From an uncultured Erythrobacter sp. (lineage in GTDB: Bacteria; Pseudomonadota; Alphaproteobacteria; Sphingomonadales; Sphingomonadaceae), in the NCBI GenBank assembly GCA_947488085.1, contig CANKYI010000002.1, forward strand, positions 1 to 64,000: DNA of 64,000 nucleotides, written 5' to 3'. Shown here one piece after another: positions 26,890 through 34,824 of this stretch. The position numbers and the translations under genes were made by a program. The number at the start of each line of letters is the position of its first letter. The stretch's first letter is position 1. Under the pieces are notes generated by a model. That model saw only the letters and a program-made list of their open reading frames with translations, was not told the DNA's origin and ran no database searches.

Positions 26890-28295
26890 CACAGGACCGT
26901 CTCCTGCGAAGAGTTAGTGTGGATGGGCGCGGAAAACCGCACCAGGATAAGCAGTGCGTATCCACCAAAGGCGAGCATCGACACGTTACGCAATGGGTAG
27001 TCAGTGATCGATTGCAGCGCAATTGTCAGTAAGATCACTCCTCCACTCCACGCGATCCATCGTTGCGGCGATGTGCGCGCTTTCCAGGTGAACCACACTA
27101 TCGATGCCAGCCACCCTGCAAGAAGCGCGAGGCCCGGCAAGCCGGCTTCAATTGCGACCTCCAAATAATCATTGTGTGCCCGTCCGGCTCGACGAAGGGT
27201 CATATTCTCTAACGATTCATCGATCTGAAAAACGTCATCAAAGGTGCCTGTGCCCGATCCCACAGGCCAATAGCGCTTAGCGGAATAGGCCGCATCCTCC
27301 CACATATAGCTGCGCGCATCTTCCCCCTCGTTGAAACGTTCGAGGACGTCATTCACTCGGCCAGGTGCTGCGACCACGACAGTGCCTGCCAATACCACAA
27401 CGACTACAATAGGAGCGATTAACAACAAGGCACTGCGCGGTCCGCGAACCGCCGCCGAGCTGTTCCGTCGTATTTGCCACAAGATCGCCTGCAAAACGGC
27501 AAGCGCGATTGGGATGATTGCGAGAATGAGTGCGGTGCGTGAACGCGTTAAGATCACAGCCACAAACAACAAAGTGCATATTGTGATGCGTCCAGCGAGT
27601 GCGGCATGCGCGAAGCGGGCAGGCGCTGGCAAGGTCGCCGCCAGCGCTAGGGTTCCAACCAAGAACAATCCCGCAGAATTGCGATTGGCAAATGAACCGA
27701 ACAGCACTCCACGCATAAGGTTTTCGGGGTAAAGTAGCCATTCTTGGCCGGTGGAGAGCGCTTGGGGAATACCCATAAGGAAGTTGATTAGACCCAACGC
27801 CACTACGATCCAACCGACTGTGATCAATTGATCGCGCGATGCGGTCCAGCCGATCGTCAGGATGGCCATTGGTGTGATCAAGGCGGTGACTGCGAGCAGG
27901 GTTCGAATTGGGTCAACGCTAGCTGTTGCCCACTCTTTGCCTCCAATCAGTTCAAACGACTGCACCATCAATTCGCGGCCCGGCAGCGCGCTCCATACTG
28001 GTGATGGTAAGGGGATGATATAGAGAAGCGGTACAATCACTGACAGGGCCGTCAGCACTCTCAATATGATTGGGGCGGTTCGCCAAAATGCGAAGAATCC
28101 GCGTTGATGGAACGACAGGGCAGCGAGTGCGGCGAGCTGAACGATCAGGTTTGAGATACCATATTTTGATCCGCCTCCGCCAAGGGCGACTGCCAGCACC
28201 AAGATAGTGATCAGAGCCCAAATAGGCCTGCCGCCACCAGCAGGGCTGTTGGTAAAGGCCAAACCGGCTTGATTGGGGATTCCCGCTTGCGTCAT
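26889..28295 (-). CDS. O-antigen ligase / Wzy-type polysaccharide polymerase
   Basis: A 468-residue inner-membrane protein with about 11-12 hydrophobic helices. The large loop holds the Wzy_C-type signature: SAKRYWPVGSGTGTFDDVFQ followed by RRAGRAHNDYLEVAIEAGLP. Members join or polymerise lipid-linked repeat units in the periplasm. It is first in a minus-strand pair with the TPR-like gene. A second protein of the superfamily is encoded at 45692, so one may be the polymerase and the other a ligase, which the sequence does not tell. Confidence 0.85.
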   Translation of the reverse strand: MTQAGIPNQAGLAFTNSPAGGGRPIWALITILVLAVALGGGGSKYGISNLIVQLAALAALSFHQRGFFAFWRTAPIILRVLTALSVIVPLLYIIPLPSPVWSALPGRELMVQSFELIGGKEWATASVDPIRTLLAVTALITPMAILTIGWTASRDQLITVGWIVVALGLINFLMGIPQALSTGQEWLLYPENLMRGVLFGSFANRNSAGLFLVGTLALAATLPAPARFAHAALAGRITICTLLFVAVILTRSRTALILAIIPIALAVLQAILWQIRRNSSAAVRGPRSALLLIAPIVVVVVLAGTVVVAAPGRVNDVLERFNEGEDARSYMWEDAAYSAKRYWPVGSGTGTFDDVFQIDESLENMTLRRAGRAHNDYLEVAIEAGLPGLALLAGWLASIVWFTWKARTSPQRWIAWSGGVILLTIALQSITDYPLRNVSMLAFGGYALLILVRFSAPIHTNSSQETVL

Positions 28296-28382
28296 GAAAC
28301 CTGCGATTTCAGAGTTTTTGGGTCTGACAGTTTCGCACCAACGGCGCGTAGCCAGCAGTCGATCAAAATTTTGGGCAAAGAA

Positions 28383-28419
28383 AAAGCGCCCGGAATGAAC
28401 CGCGCGCTTACTCTTTTCA
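28383..28419 (-). terminator. hairpin downstream of the small exported protein
   Basis: AAGCGC and GCGCTT form the stem around a loop of about 17 bases, with T/A-rich flanks (TTTTTC on the minus strand). It lies between the stop of the 28453 gene and the start of the next minus-strand gene and probably ends transcription of the small gene. Confidence 0.5.
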
Positions 28420-28452
28420 CATCAAGTCACCGCTGACCTGAGGAATGCCAAG

Positions 28453-28725
28453 TTAGGTACCAGGCGAACCATCGTCAGAATCGTTGCCAGCAAGAACGAC
28501 GATGCCAGCAATAGCCGCTGCCGCAGCCAAAAGCGCGATCAGGATGCCAGGCGTACCACGAAGCTCTTCACCATCGGCAGCGCGAGCAGTGCCGGGCTGA
28601 GCGTTTGAAGTGCTGTAAACCGGCGTATTGTCGCCAGCGCGGGTGTTAGCTTGAGCAGCGATTGGCGCAAAAGCCATGCTAGCCGCAGCCACAGTCACCA
28701 ACAGGCGAGACGTCGTTTTAATCAT
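28453..28725 (-). CDS. small exported protein with C-terminal membrane helix
   Basis: A 90-residue protein. It has a signal peptide (MIKTTSRLLVTVAAASMAFA, cleaved near AQA), a polar middle and a C-terminal hydrophobic helix (GILIALLAAAAAIAGIVVLA) followed by an acidic Gly/Ser tail. Small proteins of this design are common beside polysaccharide loci in Sphingomonadales, but no function is known to me. ATG 28725 was preferred over an ATG five codons earlier because it gives the usual signal-peptide start. A near-perfect palindrome lies in its promoter (28762-28782). Confidence 0.7.
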   Translation of the reverse strand: MIKTTSRLLVTVAAASMAFAPIAAQANTRAGDNTPVYSTSNAQPGTARAADGEELRGTPGILIALLAAAAAIAGIVVLAGNDSDDGSPGT

Positions 28726-28761
28726 CGGTAGGCCCTTCAATTGAACTCGTTACGTGCTAAT

Positions 28762-28782
28762 ACTTAGTGCAGTGCAGTAAGT
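28762..28782. promoter_or_regulatory. 21-bp near-perfect palindrome, probable operator
   Basis: Left arm ACTTAGTGCA and right arm TGCAGTAAGT surround a single G; the arms match as inverted repeats at 9 of 10 positions. It lies about 37-57 bp upstream of the ATG of the small exported protein, where a dimeric regulator would act. It is also the intergenic side facing the lasso B2 gene (ending at 28856). Confidence 0.55.
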
Positions 28783-28855
28783 TTGACAACTGGAGCATTA
28801 CGAAAAAATGGTAAACCAAGCCTTTCACGGGGCAGAAATGCGCTGTTTCGCTTGA

Positions 28856-29383
28856 TTAACGTGCACTCTTACTAGCCCTAACGGCTCTATGCACGCCAGA
28901 TCCTTCCGAATCATCGCAGTTGGTCGAATCAGCAAGGATGAGGTCGTATTGATCAATCTCGCCGCCTGTGACTACCTTGCCATCATGCAACAGCCAGGCA
29001 TGGGCACCGAACTGCCCATCTGTTGGATTCTCGACCCCGATCTGAATTTCACTCACCGCCTGCAAGCCCGAAAGCCAGTTTTGCGCAGCGATAGCTTGGA
29101 TGAGGCAATCACTTCGCCAGGGGAGCCTGTCCGACAAACGAGGCAAAACATAAGAAATCCGGGCAACGTCCGAAGGTTTGGCACGCGAGTGCCGATCCGT
29201 ATTTTTCTTAGCCTCGCGGTTGCGGAATGGGAGGTCCCTTACTTCAAATCGTGAGAAAACGATCCGAGCTTTGACCAATTCCCAAAGCCCACGCGTGACA
29301 AAAACTGTAAGCCAAGGGAGGTCTTTCAGCGCTGGCTTTTGACCAGCTTGTGGAACGTGTGGTGATTGCGCCGGATTCATCAT
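28856..29383 (-). CDS. lasso peptide biosynthesis B2 protein (leader peptidase)
   Basis: A 175-residue transglutaminase-like cysteine protease that removes the leader of the lasso precursor. The family core is plain: ISYVLPRLSDRLPWRSDCLI with catalytic Cys93, then GLQAVSEIQIGV and FGAHAWLLHDGKVVTGGE with catalytic His128; an acidic third residue is Asp144 or Asp147. It acts with the separate RRE protein encoded at 32870, which holds the leader. It is divergent from the cyclase gene with 98 bp between them. Length is normal for split B2 proteins. Confidence 0.9.
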   Translation of the reverse strand: MMNPAQSPHVPQAGQKPALKDLPWLTVFVTRGLWELVKARIVFSRFEVRDLPFRNREAKKNTDRHSRAKPSDVARISYVLPRLSDRLPWRSDCLIQAIAAQNWLSGLQAVSEIQIGVENPTDGQFGAHAWLLHDGKVVTGGEIDQYDLILADSTNCDDSEGSGVHRAVRASKSAR

Positions 29384-29405
29384 GTGCCTATGCCGCGAGC
29401 ATCAT

Positions 29406-29422
29406 GACACATAGGCTGTGTC
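29406..29422. promoter_or_regulatory. perfect dyad in the divergent lasso promoter region
   Basis: GACACA (29406-29411), five bases, then TGTGTC (29417-29422). A second, weaker dyad TGGCG/CGCCA follows at 29439-29454. Both lie in the 98-bp gap between the divergent B2 and cyclase genes. A regulator site shared by both operons is inferred. Confidence 0.4.
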
Positions 29423-29481
29423 GCTGCAAAGCGTGGTTTGGCGGTTGTGCGCCAGCGATCAAGGACAAGAGACCTATTTAG

Positions 29482-31350
29482 ATGTCTGCCATTGGAGCCA
29501 TTTTCTCGCCCGACGGTGTGTGCGAAGAGCAACTCGACCGGATGAAGGAAATCCTCGGTCAGGTCCCACACGATGATGCAGGCAAATGGTCTGCAGGCAA
29601 GGTTGGGCTGGCGGGCTGCACCCTCCACACTAACCTGCAATCGCGTGATCAGGCGCAACCTCACACAAATGAAGACGGCCGGATCGCGGCGGTTTTTGAT
29701 GGTTATCTGCTTAACCCTGACGAGTTAATGGATACTCTCTCGTCCAAGGGCGCGGTGTTTCGCAACCGGTCAGACGTCGAGATTACCTTGCGCGCCTATG
29801 AGGCTTGGGGAGATGCCTGCGCGGACCGGTTAGAAGGCGAGTTTGCGTTCATCGTTGCGGATACGCGGGCCGGTCGGCTGTTCGCCGCGCGCGACCACAT
29901 GGGCTTTGTCCCGTTGTATTATCGGGTGGAGCATGGTCGCCTAATTCTTGCGTCTGACTTTCGAACATTGACGGCTTTGTCAAAGACGGCGGTCAGGCCG
30001 AACCATGCATTTCTCGCGCAGATTGTGACCAACACTTGGCATCTGCGTGAAGACACACCTTGGCGCGAGATCAAAAGGCTGGTGCGGGCTCACACGCTGA
30101 GTTTTGATGGCCGCAATCTTAAGCTTCAGAAATACTGGTCGCCACCGACGGACATCACGATCCGTTATAAAACCGATCAGGAATATGCCGAGCATTACCG
30201 CGAGCTTTTGTTCGATTGCGTCAAGCGGGCCTCCCGCTCCGATAGACAGGTTGGTGTCGCGGTAAGCGGGGGCCTTGATTCTTCCGCGTTGTTTTTGGTG
30301 GGGCACCAACTTGAGGAGAAAGGCGAATGGCTGTCTCCTGGATTGGCGGGATATTCACTCGCAGCCTCAGAAGATGGCAATGCCTTTGAGTTGCCCTTTG
30401 CGCGCGCCGCCGCAGTGCATGCCGGAAGGGAGTTGAACGAGATCCCTTTGTTCGATCCCGATATCGACTGGTATACGAAGGATGCGCATTGGCATTGCGA
30501 TCTCCCGATACCTTCGAATGGCGCGATGATGCTCGATATGGAGCGGCGTGTCGTGGAGGATGGCGGGCGCGTGATCATCAATGGTGTTGGCGGCGACGAG
30601 TGGTTGACCGGCAACAATCTGGACTATCGCGAATATATAAAAGAGCGCGATCTGCTCAGTTTCTGGCAAGCTTGGAAGTATGATCGAATGGCATTCGGAT
30701 CTGCTGATGCTTTTAGAACGGCGCTTCGCCAAATCATCGGAGAAGTTACACCTGAGCCTTTACGCCGCGTGATCCGTGCGCGTTTTCGTGAAAAGCAACG
30801 GGCAAACGACGTTGCCTTGAAGTGGATCGTGCCAGAATTGCGGTCGGCCTTAGCAGAGGCTGAGGAAGCATATGAAGCATCAATGCCATCCGATGCGGTC
30901 GATTGGGCGAAAACGAATTTGGCGACGTCACCGTTTAGCGACCTTTCGCATTCGATGATGCGGCGTCAGAGGGCCATGATTGGCGTTGAATCGCGCCATC
31001 CGATGTTGAGTCGGGCCTTCATCGAATTTTCGCTTAGAACACCGACGAATATCAAGCGCCGTGGGCGTGTCACGAAACTTGTGCATCGCAATGCAATGGC
31101 AGGCATTTTGCCTGAAATTATCCTTAATCGGACTTCCAAGGCTAACTTCACAAATACGAAAATTGATATGCAGTTCGCCGCCTATGCGCGAGAGCATGCC
31201 GCAGAACGGCTGGCGGAAATATGCGATCTCGAAGGACTGTCAGATATTTTTGATGTCGACTTTGGCTCGCCAGAGGGCGACTATTGGGCGTGGGAAATTT
31301 GGGGTCTTTACGCATCCGCAGCATTTTTGTACTACGGCGGACGCAAATAA
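29482..31350 (+). CDS. lasso peptide cyclase (asparagine-synthetase-like, C protein)
   Basis: A 622-residue enzyme that adenylates the side chain of the ring Asp/Glu of the core peptide and closes the macrolactam with its N-terminal amine. The N-terminal glutaminase-like domain (MSAIGAIFSPDGV; RLEGEFAFIVADTRAGRLFA; ARDHMGFVPLYYRV) has Ser, not Cys, at position 2, so it cannot release ammonia, as in other lasso cyclases. The ATP-pyrophosphatase motif is VAVSGGLDSSALF (residues 260-270). Later conserved segments are NGVGGDEWLTGN and GVESRHPMLSRAFIEFSLRT. The precursor gene follows 43 bp later, on the same strand. Confidence 0.93.
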   Translation: MSAIGAIFSPDGVCEEQLDRMKEILGQVPHDDAGKWSAGKVGLAGCTLHTNLQSRDQAQPHTNEDGRIAAVFDGYLLNPDELMDTLSSKGAVFRNRSDVEITLRAYEAWGDACADRLEGEFAFIVADTRAGRLFAARDHMGFVPLYYRVEHGRLILASDFRTLTALSKTAVRPNHAFLAQIVTNTWHLREDTPWREIKRLVRAHTLSFDGRNLKLQKYWSPPTDITIRYKTDQEYAEHYRELLFDCVKRASRSDRQVGVAVSGGLDSSALFLVGHQLEEKGEWLSPGLAGYSLAASEDGNAFELPFARAAAVHAGRELNEIPLFDPDIDWYTKDAHWHCDLPIPSNGAMMLDMERRVVEDGGRVIINGVGGDEWLTGNNLDYREYIKERDLLSFWQAWKYDRMAFGSADAFRTALRQIIGEVTPEPLRRVIRARFREKQRANDVALKWIVPELRSALAEAEEAYEASMPSDAVDWAKTNLATSPFSDLSHSMMRRQRAMIGVESRHPMLSRAFIEFSLRTPTNIKRRGRVTKLVHRNAMAGILPEIILNRTSKANFTNTKIDMQFAAYAREHAAERLAEICDLEGLSDIFDVDFGSPEGDYWAWEIWGLYASAAFLYYGGRK

Positions 31351-31393
31351 GGAATTAACCCTGCCACTGGGGTGCAACAGGACAGGATTTTTA

Positions 31394-31522
31394 ATGACCA
31401 AGACTACTGAAAAAGCCAAATACGAAGCGCCAAAGCTCACTGTTTTTGGCTCGGTTCGTAACCTTACCGGTGGTAGCGGTACCATGTTCCGCGATGGCGC
31501 GGTTAACAACTCGCGCTTCTGA
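31394..31522 (+). CDS. lasso peptide precursor (A gene), predicted core GSGTMFRDGAVNNSRF
   Basis: A 42-residue precursor. The leader carries the motif read by RRE proteins, YEAPKLTVFGSVRNLT (Y-x-x-P-x-L-x-x-x-G-x-x-x-x-L-T). By the rule that Thr is the penultimate leader residue, cleavage falls after residue 26 (LTG), leaving a 16-residue core that starts with Gly. Asp8 of the core would close an eight-membered-residue ring with Gly1; cleavage one residue earlier would give a nine-residue ring to Asp9. The AGGA at 31379-31382 is a good ribosome-binding site. From the residue masses, the cyclised 16-mer has a monoisotopic mass of about 1696.77 Da. The core ends in Phe, not Ser. Confidence 0.88.
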   Translation: MTKTTEKAKYEAPKLTVFGSVRNLTGGSGTMFRDGAVNNSRF

Positions 31523-31574
31523 TCTTTTGATTGGAACGCAGCCGCATAGCGGACGCGTTTCGTTCGATTTTCGA

Positions 31575-31606
31575 AAGGCATCCCGATTGGGGTGCCTTTT
31601 GTTTTT
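31575..31606 (+). terminator. rho-independent terminator after the lasso precursor
   Basis: A ten-base-pair stem, AAGGCATCCC and GGGGTGCCTT, with loop GATT and then TTGTTTTT. It lies 53 bp after the precursor stop. It should end most transcripts of the cyclase-precursor unit, so the kinase and RRE genes downstream probably have their own promoter or rely on read-through. Confidence 0.85.
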
Positions 31607-31964
31607 GGGCGTAAGTCACGCTACTTCTTGGATAATTTTATCTAAACCTCCATCGTGAGAAAACCCGGAATGAGGTTCATCGCGCGCAGCGAGCTTCTAT
31701 TCGAACTATGACGGATCAGCGGCTCTTGAAGCTGGTGGGGAATTGCCTTTGCAGATTGATCAGCCCAAATGCGCCTGCTCAAAGGTTAACTTGCAGGCTC
31801 ATCACTAATTAACGCTCACGGACTGAAGCCTTTCTCTAGCCGGTGCTTCGAATCAGGCGGGTTGAGCTCGCTGCGAATCAATTGACGCAACCGCCGATGA
31901 CTGCGCTGAAACGAAGGCAACGTCTTGGCGGCTGGTCCCGGATAACGCTAGGGGCTTATCTCAC
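31607..31964. other. intergenic stretch between lasso precursor terminator and kinase
   Basis: No gene is supported. A 34-codon open frame at 31708-31812 has no leader motif and no Gly/Asp core, so it is not a second precursor. The promoter of the kinase/RRE pair must lie here; I cannot assign boxes with confidence. Confidence 0.5.
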
Positions 31965-32840
31965 ATGCAATGGAAACCCGAACCACCGCGAGCGCAGCAG
32001 CCTCTGCCCACTGAACCGTATGATCGCTGGGTATCGCCCGAAGGGGAATGCATGGCTGAATTTCACCGAGCTACTGCCGGCATTCTCATCCGGTTCCCCA
32101 AGCAGGTCGATTTCTTGCTTTCCCCAAATGAGGATGGACCTGAGTTCAGCATCGCCGGTTGGCCGTCTCCAGAAAGTGACTCTAAAACGGCGATCAATCT
32201 TTATCACAACGCGATAGAACCAATCTTGGGCAATCACTCAGGTGGATTGTTCTTGCATGGCAGCGCGGTACAAATCGAGGATGATAGTTGTGCGGCAAGT
32301 GGTGCGGCGGCGATTGCCTTTCTTGGGCTGTCACGCGGAGGAAAGACAACATTGGCGGGCTCTCTTGCGAGAGTAGGACATCCCTTTTTGACCGAAGATG
32401 TCATCGATTTGCGGTTGGAAGAGGGGCGATATTGGCTGCAACCCAAACGTTCTAAACTGCGGTTGTTCGCGGACAGCGCTCGGTTTCTTTTGGGTAGCGA
32501 CACTGTAATTGAAGACGCGGAAACCAAGCAAGATGTGGAGGCGGGTGAAACCCTGCCGTTTGCTGATATTTCGGTTCCCCTGCGTCAAATCTATATCCTC
32601 GGGACTGACCATGCTGCAGCGTTGTCGATCAAGCGTTTCTCGATGCAGGAAGCGTTGAGCGCGCTTATGCCACACTCCTTTATTCTGGATGTGGAGGACC
32701 GGGAACGTCTGCGGGCGCATTTTGCAAGAATGGCTGACCTATCTCAGGACGTCGAATGCTATGCGCTTGACTTTACACGCGACTACGCGGATTTGCCGCG
32801 CGTGGTGGCCGCCATCCTGGATCAATACCGATCCAGATAG
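31965..32840 (+). CDS. HPr-kinase-like protein of the lasso cluster
   Basis: A 291-residue protein related to the catalytic part of HPr kinase. It has the HGSAV strand (residues 98-102), the P-loop FLGLSRGGKTTLAG (119-132) and the acidic segment FLTEDVIDLRL (141-151). Proteins of this type are frequent in proteobacterial and Bacillus lasso clusters; in the paeninodin and pseudomycoidin systems the homologue phosphorylates the hydroxyl of a C-terminal Ser. Here the predicted core ends in Phe with Ser three residues earlier, so the target is open. It precedes the RRE gene by 29 bp. ATG 31965 is used; a Met at residue 30 is possible. Confidence 0.85.
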   Translation: MQWKPEPPRAQQPLPTEPYDRWVSPEGECMAEFHRATAGILIRFPKQVDFLLSPNEDGPEFSIAGWPSPESDSKTAINLYHNAIEPILGNHSGGLFLHGSAVQIEDDSCAASGAAAIAFLGLSRGGKTTLAGSLARVGHPFLTEDVIDLRLEEGRYWLQPKRSKLRLFADSARFLLGSDTVIEDAETKQDVEAGETLPFADISVPLRQIYILGTDHAAALSIKRFSMQEALSALMPHSFILDVEDRERLRAHFARMADLSQDVECYALDFTRDYADLPRVVAAILDQYRSR

Positions 32841-32869
32841 CGAGCAAGAACGGAAACGCAGGCCCGCAT

Positions 32870-33151
32870 ATGCAGCTCACAGATCGCTTTACAGTGTCAC
32901 AAGATGTCGTCGCACGCGAAGTGGGCGGCGAATTGGTTCTATTGGATCTTGCGAGCGGCCAATATTTTGGCCTTGATTCCGTCGGCGGGCGAATCTGGGA
33001 ATTGCTGTCAGAGCGTCCGTATGAATTGTCTGAACTGTGTGACTGTATCGAAGCGGAATTCGACGCGCCGCGCGAACAGATCGAAGCTGATTTGATAGCG
33101 CTTGCTGCCCAGCTTTGTGAGCAGGAATTGATCGAAGCAGAGGCTGCCTAA
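32870..33151 (+). CDS. lasso peptide RRE protein (PqqD-like, B1)
   Basis: A 93-residue leader-binding protein of the PqqD fold. Typical features: VSQDVVAREVGGELVLLDL, SGQYFGLDSVGGRIWELLSE, then the helical part ELCDCIEAEFDAPREQIEAD. In split lasso systems this RNA-free RiPP recognition element holds the leader motif (here YxxPxLxxxG) and delivers it to the B2 protease. Its 3' end overlaps the 3' end of the convergent ABC exporter gene by four bases. Confidence 0.92.
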   Translation: MQLTDRFTVSQDVVAREVGGELVLLDLASGQYFGLDSVGGRIWELLSERPYELSELCDCIEAEFDAPREQIEADLIALAAQLCEQELIEAEAA

Positions 33152-34824
33152 GCGCCCTTGTATGGTTCTTCGCTGACGCCGTTCGGTGTCAATTTTAGAA
33201 CGCGATCGGCCAAGGCCAAACTGGCTGGCCGATGGGTGATAATGATGACTGTTCGGTCTTTGAGCGTTGAAACGCAGTTCTCTATAAACGCAGCCTCACC
33301 TTCCAAGTCATACATGCTTGTCGCTTCGTCAAGGATGTAAATCGGTGGGTCGCGAAACAATGCGCGAGCCAGCGCGATGCGCTGTCTTTGCCCGCCAGAT
33401 AAACGAACGCCATGGTCGCCTATCTGGGTTTCATAGCCATCAGGCAGCGCGTCGATAAACTTATCCGCCTGAGCCGATTTAGCGGCGCGAATCACCATTT
33501 CCTCGGTATCAGTGGGGGCTTGTCCAAAGGCGATATTCTCAGCAATCGTTCCGTTGAACAGCAAAGCTCGTTGAGGAACGTACCCAAACTGGCGACGCAG
33601 ATCCTGCACGTCTAGGTCTCGAATGTCGTCGCCATCCAGTGATATTTCTCCGGCTTGCGCATCATAGAAACGCAGCAGCAATCGCACGAGAGTGGATTTG
33701 CCGACACCATTGTCACCGGTAAGTGCGACAGTTTCTCCAGCGGCAATGACTAGGTCTAATCCAGTGAAAACTTCGGGTCTGCCGGGATAGGAAAAATGCA
33801 ATTGCTCAATTGCAATCGCGCCTTCTGACCGCTTGACCTTCTTACCATCCAGATGGCCTTGCTCAGGGTCAAGCGCCAAGACGGCCTCAAGGCGAGCGAG
33901 CGTGCCGCGAGCCATCTGATATGCGCCGTACATTGCTGCGAGGCTACCCACGGGCCGGGTCAGAAGGGCGGCATAAAGCAGAAATGCAAATAACTCAGCC
34001 GCAGAATTTCTACCCTCGGTCAGCGTCTCGCTGCCAAATATCAGTACCGCGATTGCTGCCAAAGCAGCCACCAGCGCCATCGCAGGGCCGATAAAGGCGT
34101 TAAGTCGCGCTTGCTTCATCGCAAGATGCCGTGACTTCTCGGCAGCTGCGGCAAATTCTTGGCGATGATGCTCCTCGGTCGCAAAAGCTTTGATCGCGGG
34201 AAGTATCTCCAGATCCCGTTCTGCGATCGCAATCAGGGCCACCTCTGCAGCCCGCACCTTGCCTGAAAATCCACGTAACCGCCTGCCGGCAATTCGGGCC
34301 ATGATAATGAAGACCGGGATCAGCACTGGTACTATCATCGCCATTACCGGATCGATCCAAAACAAGATCAGCAGCGCGCCGATCGCGGTTAGGATCAGTG
34401 CGGGAGCATTGGCGATCGTGTTGGCCAGAAAGTCGCTCAGATTGCCGACTTCATACGATGTAAGCGCGAGCACATCGCCGCTGCGCGAAGCGTCGTGAAA
34501 ACTCAGCTGCATCATTTGAACATGATTGTAGATCCGTTTGCGAAGCTCAGTGAGGATGCTCAAGGACGCACGCTCCGAGACAATTGCTGCAGCGATATTG
34601 AGCGTCGTAAGTAAAACAAGTGCGGCGATCAGAGGGGCAATTGCTTGTGAGAGCTCGAAGTCCGAAGACGCTTCAGAACCGCTTGTGACTACGCCGCCTA
34701 AGACCTGTGCCGCAAGCCATGGCACAGCTAAAGTCGCCAACGAACTGAGCAGAGTGAGCGCTCCGATAAGCGTCAACTGCCACCGGAATCGCCGTGCCCA
34801 TTCTGACCAGAAACGAAAACTCAT
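33148..34824 (-). CDS. lasso peptide ABC exporter (D protein)
   Basis: A 558-residue half-transporter: six membrane helices (~15-310; e.g. LIGALTLLSSLATLAVPWLA) fused to an ATPase with Walker A GDNGVGKSTLVRLLLR, Q-loop FGYVPQRALLFN, signature VRLSGGQRQRIALARALF and Walker B PIYILDEATS. In lasso clusters this exports the mature peptide and gives self-immunity. It may instead, or also, serve the surrounding polysaccharide locus. ATG 34824 overlaps the TGA of the upstream nucleotidyltransferase gene (ATGA); a 117-residue in-frame extension upstream lies inside that gene and is rejected. Confidence 0.9.
   Translation of the reverse strand: MSFRFWSEWARRFRWQLTLIGALTLLSSLATLAVPWLAAQVLGGVVTSGSEASSDFELSQAIAPLIAALVLLTTLNIAAAIVSERASLSILTELRKRIYNHVQMMQLSFHDASRSGDVLALTSYEVGNLSDFLANTIANAPALILTAIGALLILFWIDPVMAMIVPVLIPVFIIMARIAGRRLRGFSGKVRAAEVALIAIAERDLEILPAIKAFATEEHHRQEFAAAAEKSRHLAMKQARLNAFIGPAMALVAALAAIAVLIFGSETLTEGRNSAAELFAFLLYAALLTRPVGSLAAMYGAYQMARGTLARLEAVLALDPEQGHLDGKKVKRSEGAIAIEQLHFSYPGRPEVFTGLDLVIAAGETVALTGDNGVGKSTLVRLLLRFYDAQAGEISLDGDDIRDLDVQDLRRQFGYVPQRALLFNGTIAENIAFGQAPTDTEEMVIRAAKSAQADKFIDALPDGYETQIGDHGVRLSGGQRQRIALARALFRDPPIYILDEATSMYDLEGEAAFIENCVSTLKDRTVIIITHRPASLALADRVLKLTPNGVSEEPYKGA

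Noticed and set aside
31708-31812. possible second lasso precursor
   Set aside because: The 34-residue frame has no YxxP leader motif, no Thr before Gly and no Asp/Glu at ring positions 7-9.
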